From: Pseudolysinimonas sp051954455
GTDB taxonomy: Bacteria; Actinomycetota; Actinomycetes; Actinomycetales; Microbacteriaceae
Length of the DNA stretch: 64,000 bases
Reading direction: 5' to 3'
Assembly: GCF_051954455.1 (NCBI RefSeq)
Contig: NZ_JBQCHS010000016.1
Span: 9,015-73,014, forward strand
The number at the start of each line of letters is the position of its first letter. Position 1 is the stretch's first letter. Below, one piece after another: positions 56,663-64,000 of this stretch. Under the pieces are notes generated by a model that was given only the letters and a program-made list of their open reading frames with translations, had not been told where the DNA came from and ran no database searches. Position numbers and translations under genes: made by a program.

Positions 56663-57681
56663 TGGAGCTCCCCCTTCTGCTGGGCGGCCTGGGTGCGGAC
56701 GACGTTGGCGCCGAGGAACCGCACGAAGATGAAGGCCACCGCGAAGATGATGAGGAACGTCAGGGTCGACAGCGCGGACGCGGCGTTGAAGCCCTGCCGG
56801 ATCTGCTGCACCACCAGGATCGACAGCGTCGTCGTCGCGTTGCCCGGACCGCCGTTCGTGAGGATCGCGGGCAGGTCGTACATGCGCAGCGCGTCGAGCA
56901 GGCGGAACAGGATCGCCACCATGAGCGCCGGGCGCACGAGCGGCAGCGTGATCCGGAAGAACTGCTGGATCGTGGTCGCGCCGTCGACCCGCGCCGCCTC
57001 GTAGACGTCCTCGGGGATGAGCTGGAGCCCGGCGAGGATGAGCAGCGCCATGAACGGCGTCGTCTTCCAGACGTCCGCGATGATGATCGCGAACTTGGCG
57101 GGCCACTCGTCGCTCGTCCAGAGGATCTGGCTGCCGATGAGGCTGTTGAGGATGCCCGACGCGGCGAGGATGAAGAACCACAGCTTCGCGGTGACCGCGG
57201 TCGGGATCGCCCACGGCACGAGGACGGCGGCGCGGACGAGCGCGCGGCCCTTGAACGCACGGTTCATGATGATCGCCATCCACGTGCCGAGCACGGTCTC
57301 GATGACGACGGTCACGGCGCCGAAGAAGAAGGTGTTGCCGACCGAGGCCCAGAAGCTGCCGCCGATGCTGCCGGGCGGGCAGGCGACCGAGCCGCCGCCG
57401 ACCGCGTTGCACTGCTGGGCGAGGAAGTGGATGTAGTTGGCGAAGCCCGCGAAGCCGCCCTGCACGAACATGCCGGTCGCCTTGTCGAGGCCCGGGTCGT
57501 TCTGGAACGACTGGATGATCGCGCTCACCACCGGGTAGCCGATGACGATCGCGAGCAGCAGGATCGTCGGGCCGATGAGCCAGACCGACCAGACGCCGTG
57601 ACGGGCGTTCAGACCGCTGCGGCGGGGGCTGTGGTGCGGGGTGCGCGGCGCCGCCGGCGCGCGCGCGGGGACTGCGGACAT
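56659..57681 (-). CDS. Sugar ABC transporter permease, MalF type (340 aa)
   Basis: ATG 57681. Pro/Arg-rich cytoplasmic start, then six membrane helices and the EAA loop EAARVDGATTIQQFFRITLPL. A periplasmic-side loop contains two cysteines (QQCNAVG, ACPPG). No ATPase gene is nearby, so a shared MsiK-like ATPase is likely. Confidence 0.92.
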   Translation of the reverse strand: MSAVPARAPAAPRTPHHSPRRSGLNARHGVWSVWLIGPTILLLAIVIGYPVVSAIIQSFQNDPGLDKATGMFVQGGFAGFANYIHFLAQQCNAVGGGSVACPPGSIGGSFWASVGNTFFFGAVTVVIETVLGTWMAIIMNRAFKGRALVRAAVLVPWAIPTAVTAKLWFFILAASGILNSLIGSQILWTSDEWPAKFAIIIADVWKTTPFMALLILAGLQLIPEDVYEAARVDGATTIQQFFRITLPLVRPALMVAILFRLLDALRMYDLPAILTNGGPGNATTTLSILVVQQIRQGFNAASALSTLTFLIIFAVAFIFVRFLGANVVRTQAAQQKGELQ

Positions 57682-57757
57682 CGTCGCTCCTTTGCGAGAT
57701 GGGGGACGGAGAGGGGTCGGCCCCGGCGGGCTGTGCCGCCGCCGGGGGCCGAGGGGA

Positions 57758-58999
57758 TCAGCCGGCGGTCGCGGACTGGATCGCCTTCTGCATGTTGTCG
57801 AGCGCGTCCTTCGTGGAGTCCGTGCCCTTCAGCGCCGCGTAGGCGTTGTCCTGGATCGCCTTGGTCACGGCCGGGTAGAACGGCGTGACCGGGCGGGGCA
57901 CCGCCTTGAGGATCGACTCCTTCAGCGTCGGCAGGTACGGCAGCTGCTTCACGAGCGTCGGGTCGTCGTACAGCGACGCGACGACCGGGGCGAGGGAGCC
58001 CTTCTGCGCGAAGTACGTCTGCGTCTCGTTGCTCTCGAGGAACTTGACGAAGTCGAGCGCGGTCGCCTTGTTCTTGGAGTACGTGCTGATGGCCGCGTTG
58101 TGGCCGCCCAGGGTCGACGCCGAGACGAGCGGGGCGACCTTGAACTTGTCCTTCACGACCGACGTCGCGTCCGTCGTGGCGAGCGAGTAGGCGTACGGCC
58201 AGTTGCGCATGAAGAGGTACTTGCCGGCCTCGAACGCGGTGCGGCCCTGCTCCTCCTGGAAGGTCAGCACCTCCTGCGGGATGTTGCCGTCCTTCACACC
58301 CTGCACGAGCTGGTCGAGGCCCTTCTCGGCGTCGCTCGTGGTGAGGGTCGGCTTGCCGGAGGTGTCGACCACCGTGCCGCCGGCGCCGTTGATGGCCTCG
58401 GAGGCGTTGACCGTGAGGCCCTCGTACTGCGCGAGCTGGCCCGCATAGCAGTTGATGCCGTTCGCCTTGGCGATGTCGCAGTCCTTCATCATCTCGTCCC
58501 AGCTGGTGGGCGGGGTCGGGACCAGGTCGCTGCGGTAGTAGAGCAGGCCGCCGTCAGAGGCCTGCGGGGCGGCGTAGAGCTTGCCGTTGTAGGTCGCCGT
58601 CTTGACGGTCGCCGGCAGCAGCTTCGAGGTGTCGATCTTGTACTGGCCCTCCAGCGGCGTGAGCCAGCCCTTGGCCGCGAACTCCGCGGTCCACACCACG
58701 TCGACGTCGACGACGTCGTAGTCGGTGCTCTTGGCCTGGAAGTGCTGCACGAGGTCGTCGTGCTGCTGGTCGGCCTTGTCGGACTGCTCCTTGAAGGTGA
58801 CCTTCTCCTTCGGGTGGGCCGCGTTCCACTTGTCGATCAGCGGACGGACGATGTTGTTGTTGTCCTTGCCCTGGACGTAGGTGATGGGGCCGTGGCCGTC
58901 ACCGCCGGCGGAGCCGCCGCCGGATCCGCCGGAACACCCGGCGAGTGCGAGGCCGGCGGCGGCGATGCCGGCCACCAGCACGAGACGTGTTGCTCTCAC
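57758..58999 (-). CDS. Sugar-binding lipoprotein, likely alpha-glucosides (413 aa)
   Basis: GTG 58999. Lipoprotein signal with LALAGC, Gly/Ser linker, then a family 1 solute-binding fold (AKSTDYDVVDVDVVWTAEFA, AISTYSKNKATALDFVKFLE). Adjacent glucosidase supports an alpha-glucoside such as trehalose or maltose as ligand. Confidence 0.92.
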   Translation of the reverse strand: MRATRLVLVAGIAAAGLALAGCSGGSGGGSAGGDGHGPITYVQGKDNNNIVRPLIDKWNAAHPKEKVTFKEQSDKADQQHDDLVQHFQAKSTDYDVVDVDVVWTAEFAAKGWLTPLEGQYKIDTSKLLPATVKTATYNGKLYAAPQASDGGLLYYRSDLVPTPPTSWDEMMKDCDIAKANGINCYAGQLAQYEGLTVNASEAINGAGGTVVDTSGKPTLTTSDAEKGLDQLVQGVKDGNIPQEVLTFQEEQGRTAFEAGKYLFMRNWPYAYSLATTDATSVVKDKFKVAPLVSASTLGGHNAAISTYSKNKATALDFVKFLESNETQTYFAQKGSLAPVVASLYDDPTLVKQLPYLPTLKESILKAVPRPVTPFYPAVTKAIQDNAYAALKGTDSTKDALDNMQKAIQSATAG

Positions 59000-59073
59000 T
59001 GTGATTACTCCTCGTTGAGCGGGACCGGGAGGAAACCCGGTCGAGGGGACGGTACCGCTCGGATGCGGACGGA

Positions 59074-59087
59074 TGCAACCGTTTGCA
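59074..59087. promoter_or_regulatory. LacI-type operator
   Basis: TGCAACCGTTTGCA, a near-palindrome centred on CG as LacI-family operators usually are. Lies between the divergent binding-protein and glucosidase genes and can control both. Confidence 0.7.
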
Positions 59088-59153
59088 ATGACCGTGACTC
59101 ATTCGCTATGAATGTCCGGTCGGGCGCTCCCGACCGGACGAAGGAGACCGAGG

Positions 59154-60782
59154 ATGACGGAAGCGCGTGACGCGTCGTGGTGGCGGGATGCGGTGGTCTA
59201 TCAGATCTACCCGCGCTCGTTCGCGGACGGCGACGGCGACGGCGTCGGCGATCTGCGCGGTGCGCTGCAGCACATCGACCACCTCGCGCGGCTCGGCGTC
59301 GACGCGATCTGGCTGTCGCCGTTCTACGTGTCGCCGCAGCGCGACGCCGGCTACGACGTCGCCGACTACACCGACGTCGACCCGCTCTTCGGCACCCTCG
59401 ACGACTTCGACGCGCTCGCGACGGCGGCGCACGCGGCCGGCATCCGCGTCATCGTCGACATCGTCGCGAACCACAGCTCCGACCGGCACCCGTGGTTCCA
59501 GGCCGCGCTGGAGGCTGGTCCCGGCTCCCCCGAGCGCGCGCGCTACCTCTTCCGCGCCGGCCGCGGGGAGCAGGGCGAGCTCCCGCCGAACAACTGGGTG
59601 TCGGTCTTCGGCGGGCCCGCGTGGGAGCGGGTCCCCGACGGCGAGTGGTATCTGCACCTGTTCGACGCGACGCAGCCCGACTTCGACTGGTCGAATCCCG
59701 AGGTCGCCGAGTTCTTCGACGACGTGCTCCGGTTCTGGCTGCTGCGGGGCGTCGACGGATTCCGCGTCGACGTCGCGCACGGGTTCGTCAAGGCCGACGG
59801 CTTGCCTGACCACGACTACGAGCGCTTCCCCCGGGGTTCCGGCGCGGACCGCGGCCCGATGTGGGACCAGGACGGCGTGCACGACGTCTACCGCCGCTGG
59901 CGGCGCGTGCTGCAGGAGTTCGGCGACGACCGGATCCTGGTGGCCGAGGCGTGGGTCGGACCCGCCGAGCGCATGGCCGCCTACGTGCGGCCCGACGAGA
60001 TGCAGCAGAGCTTCAACTTCCCGTACCTGCGCGCCGGATGGTCGGCGCCGCGGCTGCGGGCCGTGATCGACGAGGCGCTCGCCGCCAACGCGACCGTCGG
60101 CGCCACGACGACGTGGGTGCTCTCCAACCACGACGTCGTGCGCCACAGCTCCCGTCTCGGGCTCGCCGACCTGGAGACCTGGATGCACGGGGTCGGCCCG
60201 AGCGACCCCCAGCCGGACGAGGAGCTGGGGCTCCGCCGCGCACGGGCGCTCACACTGTTCAGCATGGGCCTGCCCGGCTCCATGTACCTGTACCAGGGCG
60301 AGGAGCTGGGCCTTCCCGACCACACCACGCTGCCCGACGAACTGCGCCAGGATCCGAGCTGGTTCCGCGACGCCGGTGCCACGGCCGGGCGCGACGGGGC
60401 GCGCATCCCGCTCCCCTGGGTCGGCGACGCCCCCGGGTACGGCTTCGGGCCGAGCGGGGCGACCTGGCTGCCCCAGCCGCCGTCGTACGCGGCGCTCGCG
60501 GCGGACCGGCAGGAGGGCGACCCGGCGTCGACCCTGGCGATGTACCGCGCGGCGATCCGGCTGCGGCACGAGCACGGCCTCGGCCACGGCTCCGTCGAGT
60601 GGCGGGAGCTCGGGCCCGACGTCCTGGCGTTCCGGTCTGACGGCGTGCTGGTGGCGCTCCATCTCGGGTCGGAGCCGGTGACGCTCCCGGCGGGCGAGGT
60701 CCTGCTGGCCAGCGACGACCGCGCCGTCGCCGACGGTTCGCTTCGGCCCGACGGGGCCGTCTGGATTCGGGCGACCAGCTAG
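59154..60782 (+). CDS. GH13 alpha-glucosidase (542 aa)
   Basis: ATG 59154 after AAGGAG. GH13 regions: DIVANHSS, the nucleophile in GFRVDVAHG, acid/base in VAEAWVG, and VLSNHDVVRH. Family resembles oligo-1,6-/alpha-glucosidases that act on sugars brought in by the adjacent transporter. A 9-bp hairpin (59116-59137) lies in its leader. Confidence 0.92.
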   Translation: MTEARDASWWRDAVVYQIYPRSFADGDGDGVGDLRGALQHIDHLARLGVDAIWLSPFYVSPQRDAGYDVADYTDVDPLFGTLDDFDALATAAHAAGIRVIVDIVANHSSDRHPWFQAALEAGPGSPERARYLFRAGRGEQGELPPNNWVSVFGGPAWERVPDGEWYLHLFDATQPDFDWSNPEVAEFFDDVLRFWLLRGVDGFRVDVAHGFVKADGLPDHDYERFPRGSGADRGPMWDQDGVHDVYRRWRRVLQEFGDDRILVAEAWVGPAERMAAYVRPDEMQQSFNFPYLRAGWSAPRLRAVIDEALAANATVGATTTWVLSNHDVVRHSSRLGLADLETWMHGVGPSDPQPDEELGLRRARALTLFSMGLPGSMYLYQGEELGLPDHTTLPDELRQDPSWFRDAGATAGRDGARIPLPWVGDAPGYGFGPSGATWLPQPPSYAALAADRQEGDPASTLAMYRAAIRLRHEHGLGHGSVEWRELGPDVLAFRSDGVLVALHLGSEPVTLPAGEVLLASDDRAVADGSLRPDGAVWIRATS

Positions 60783-61753
60783 TCGAACAGGAGCGCGCGC
60801 AGCTCGCTCTCGGCGGCGTGCAGCCGCTGCGGATCGATCGTGCGGCCGTGGTCGTAGTGGTCGATCACGCGCGGGTCGATGTAGCTCGCCCGCGCGACGG
60901 CGGGCGTGTTGCTGAGCACCTCGGACGCCGCGCGGACCGCCTGCGCCACCGCGCGCTTCCGGGCCGTCGGCGACGGCTTCGGGCCGATGCGTGCGAGCTC
61001 GACCGCGGCGGCGATCGTGCCGTGCAGGGTCCGGAAGTCCTTCGCGGTGAACTCGCCGCCCGTCCGCGCGTGCACATCGGCGTTGATCTCGGCGGCGGTC
61101 AGCGGATGCCAGCGCCCGTCCTCGTGCCAGGCGAGCAGCTTGGCGCGGCCTCCGCGACGCTTGAGCGCCCGGACGATCTTGGCGAGATCCGGGTCGCGGA
61201 TCTCGCTGCGCCACTCCTTGCCGCTCTTCGCCGGGAAGTCGAGGAGCACGTCGTCGCCGTCGACCTTCGCGTGCGCCGCGAGCAGGGTCGAGAGGCCGTA
61301 GCTGCCGTGCTCGTCGGCGTAGCGCTCGGACCCGACGCGGAGGCTGCCCGAGTCGAGCATCCGGAACGCGGCGGCCAGCACGCGCTCGCGCCCGAGACCG
61401 TCGCGCCGCAGATCGATGGTGACGCTGCGGCGGGCGGCCGGGAGCGACTCCGCCAGGGCGAGCGAGCGGTCGAACTTGATGCGGTCCTTCTGCTCGCGCC
61501 AGGTCGGGTGGTAGATGTACTGCCGGCGGCCGGCCGTGTCGACGCCGGTGGCCTGGATGTGCCCGTTCGGGTACGGCGCGATCCAGACGTCCGTCCAGGC
61601 GGGCGGGATCGCGAGCGCGTCGATGCGGTCGAGGAGCACCGGGTCGTCGACCCGCTCGCCTCGGTCGTCGCGATAGAAGAAGCCGCGCCCGGCCTTCACA
61701 CGATGGACGCCGGGGCCGCTGGAGTTCGAACGGCGGAGGCGCGGCATCCTCAC
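60779..61753 (-). CDS. DNA topoisomerase IB (324 aa)
   Basis: GTG 61753 (ATG 61747 alternative); converges with the glucosidase, overlapping four bases. Poxvirus-type IB enzyme: SLRVGSERYADEHGSYGLSTL, TAKDFRTLHGT with its arginine, and the C-terminal catalytic tyrosine in ARASYIDPRVID. Confidence 0.9.
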   Translation of the reverse strand: MRMPRLRRSNSSGPGVHRVKAGRGFFYRDDRGERVDDPVLLDRIDALAIPPAWTDVWIAPYPNGHIQATGVDTAGRRQYIYHPTWREQKDRIKFDRSLALAESLPAARRSVTIDLRRDGLGRERVLAAAFRMLDSGSLRVGSERYADEHGSYGLSTLLAAHAKVDGDDVLLDFPAKSGKEWRSEIRDPDLAKIVRALKRRGGRAKLLAWHEDGRWHPLTAAEINADVHARTGGEFTAKDFRTLHGTIAAAVELARIGPKPSPTARKRAVAQAVRAASEVLSNTPAVARASYIDPRVIDHYDHGRTIDPQRLHAAESELRALLFD

Positions 61754-61800
61754 AAGGTAGGGGGCCGGCCGAGCCCGACGGTCCGGCCTCCAGGCGAAGA

Positions 61801-62889
61801 TCAGGAGGGGAAGGAGGTCCGCAGCGTCTGGGTCTCCCCCGTCGCGGCCGCGCGGTACGCGGCCTCGATGATCTCCACGACATGCGCCGCGTGCTCGGCG
61901 GTCGCGTCGGACGGGACGCCGGCGCGCACCCAGTCGACGAGGCTCATGAGGTCCTGGAAGACGTGGCCCTCGCCCAGCTCGGCGTGGACACCGACGGCGT
62001 ATGGCCCGTAGAAGGGCTGATCAGCGGGGACGAGGCTCTCGCCGTTCAGGGCCGTCCCGACGATGCTCCCGCTCGTGCCGAAGAAGCTCGGCTGCCCGAA
62101 CTCGCTCACCGCCCCGGCGACCGTGCCATGCGCGAAGGCGAAGGCGCCCCCGCCGAAGTCGAGCAGGATGCCGGTGTTGTCGTCGGCGTCCACCGGGTAC
62201 GTCGCGCCCCGCCACTCGCGCTCGGGGACGCGCACGCCCGACATGGCGGCGACCCGGAGCGCCGGCCCGAGCACGCCGGTCAGGGTGTGGAGCGCGTAGA
62301 CCGTCATGTCGTAGAGCGGCCCGCCGCCGGGCTTGCGCCAGTACCAGCTCGGATTGACGTTGCTGAGGACGTCGTCACCCGACCGGACGGCCTCGTCCTC
62401 GTGATACGTGCCGAAGGCCGCGCCGGCCGCGGCCCAGGCGAACTCGCCGATCCCGCCCCCGCGCACGAGGTCGCGGATGATGCGGTTGACGGGGCGGACC
62501 ATCTGACCGGGGCTCGCGACGAGCCGTACGCCGCGCTCCTCGGCCCGCGAGATGAGGTCGAGCGACTCGTCCGCGGTGACCGTCATCGTCTTGTTGACGT
62601 GGACGTGCTTGCCCGCCTCGATCGCCGCGACCACCTGCTCGTAGTGCAGGCCGATCGGCGAGCAGATCGTGACGGCGTCGACCGCCGGGTCGGCGAGCAG
62701 CTCCTCGAGGGACGCGTAGGCGCCGGGGACCCCGAACCGCTCCGCCGCGGACGCGGCACGCCCCTCGACCGGATCGCACACGGCGACGGCCCGCGCCTTG
62801 CCCGCCACGTCCTCCTGGACAAGGTGCGCGAGCGCGCCCCGGATGCCGATGCTGCCCGCGCCCACGACGCCGATGCCGAGCGGTTCCAT
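61801..62889 (-). CDS. Gfo/Idh/MocA-family oxidoreductase (362 aa)
   Basis: ATG 62889. NAD-binding GIGVVGAGSIGIRGALAHL, then VDAVTICSPIGLHYEQVVAAIEAGKHVHVNKTM with catalytic lysine region, and a beta-sheet C-terminal domain. Substrate likely a sugar or inositol derivative. Confidence 0.88.
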   Translation of the reverse strand: MEPLGIGVVGAGSIGIRGALAHLVQEDVAGKARAVAVCDPVEGRAASAAERFGVPGAYASLEELLADPAVDAVTICSPIGLHYEQVVAAIEAGKHVHVNKTMTVTADESLDLISRAEERGVRLVASPGQMVRPVNRIIRDLVRGGGIGEFAWAAAGAAFGTYHEDEAVRSGDDVLSNVNPSWYWRKPGGGPLYDMTVYALHTLTGVLGPALRVAAMSGVRVPEREWRGATYPVDADDNTGILLDFGGGAFAFAHGTVAGAVSEFGQPSFFGTSGSIVGTALNGESLVPADQPFYGPYAVGVHAELGEGHVFQDLMSLVDWVRAGVPSDATAEHAAHVVEIIEAAYRAAATGETQTLRTSFPS

Positions 62890-62914
62890 GGCGCCATCCT
62901 CCCCTAGGAACGAC

Positions 62915-62946
62915 GAAGGGGTCGAGCCTTCCGGCTCGACCCCTTC
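62915..62946 (-). terminator. Terminator of the tuf transcript
   Basis: GAAGGGGTCGAGCC (62915-62928) pairs perfectly with GGCTCGACCCCTTC (62933-62946) just after the leftward tuf stop. Confidence 0.82.
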
Positions 62947-62961
62947 GGGTGACGATCGGTC

Positions 62962-64000
<1,039 letters not shown>

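Overview
High-GC actinobacterial DNA in two parts. The chromosomal part, right of about 28.74 kb, carries topA-tmk-holB-TAP peptidase, a Tad pilus locus with a DUF4244-type pilin, DUF4177-RidA-PASTA PBP, lsr2 and mqo. That set suggests a Microbacteriaceae-like host (inference from gene content and order; no database was searched).

Bases 1 to about 28.7 kb are an integrated phage-like element whose left end lies outside the window. Layout: (i) a leftward accessory block (1-8.9 kb) of 24 mostly tiny genes, many joined by ATGA/GTGA/TGATG overlaps, none recognised; (ii) a 1.37 kb gene-free centre holding a candidate ~760-nt highly structured RNA on the minus strand (about 8,980-9,739), its promoter, and an alternating CA/CG tract; (iii) a rightward block (10.3-18.5 kb) with small unknown genes, a surface lipoprotein, a DnaQ-like exonuclease, an RNA ligase, a 5'(3')-deoxyribonucleotidase and a dNMP kinase; (iv) a divergent control point with overlapping -35 boxes between an 89-aa leftward gene and a DGQHR-domain gene; (v) a head and packaging module (20.6-27.9 kb): small and large terminase, portal, protease/scaffold with an internal scaffold start, decoration protein, major capsid, one head-completion-like protein. 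The element then ends with two small leftward genes, an intact tRNA-Thr(CGT) and a broken 5' half of tRNA-Thr(CGT) at the right junction.

Three signals tie the element together. A dyad TAGC-NN-GCTA (usually flanked by A/T) occurs nine times exactly, plus several one-mismatch copies, almost all between genes and in the element only. A conserved motif around CTGGGA precedes four head genes whose -10 boxes sit 6-7 bases before the start codon, implying leaderless late mRNAs. The structural module stops after the first connector, directly beside the attachment site; no tail, lysis, integrase or replication gene is visible. This fits a tail-less, capsid-encoding satellite or a truncated prophage, but genes left of base 1 could change that reading.

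Chromosomal part, left to right: TetR regulator, TAP-family lipoprotein peptidase, DNA polymerase III delta', thymidylate kinase, topoisomerase I, Tad pilus genes, acetyl-CoA synthetase, RidA, DUF4177, PASTA PBP, metallophosphoesterase, tRNA-Pro(CGG), LCP protein, thymidine kinase, LuxR-type response regulator, LexA-controlled radical SAM protein, Lsr2, malate:quinone oxidoreductase, VanZ-like protein, UDP-glucose dehydrogenase, aspartate-semialdehyde dehydrogenase, an alpha-glucoside ABC transporter with LacI regulator and GH13 glucosidase, topoisomerase IB, a Gfo/Idh/MocA oxidoreductase and EF-Tu (partial).
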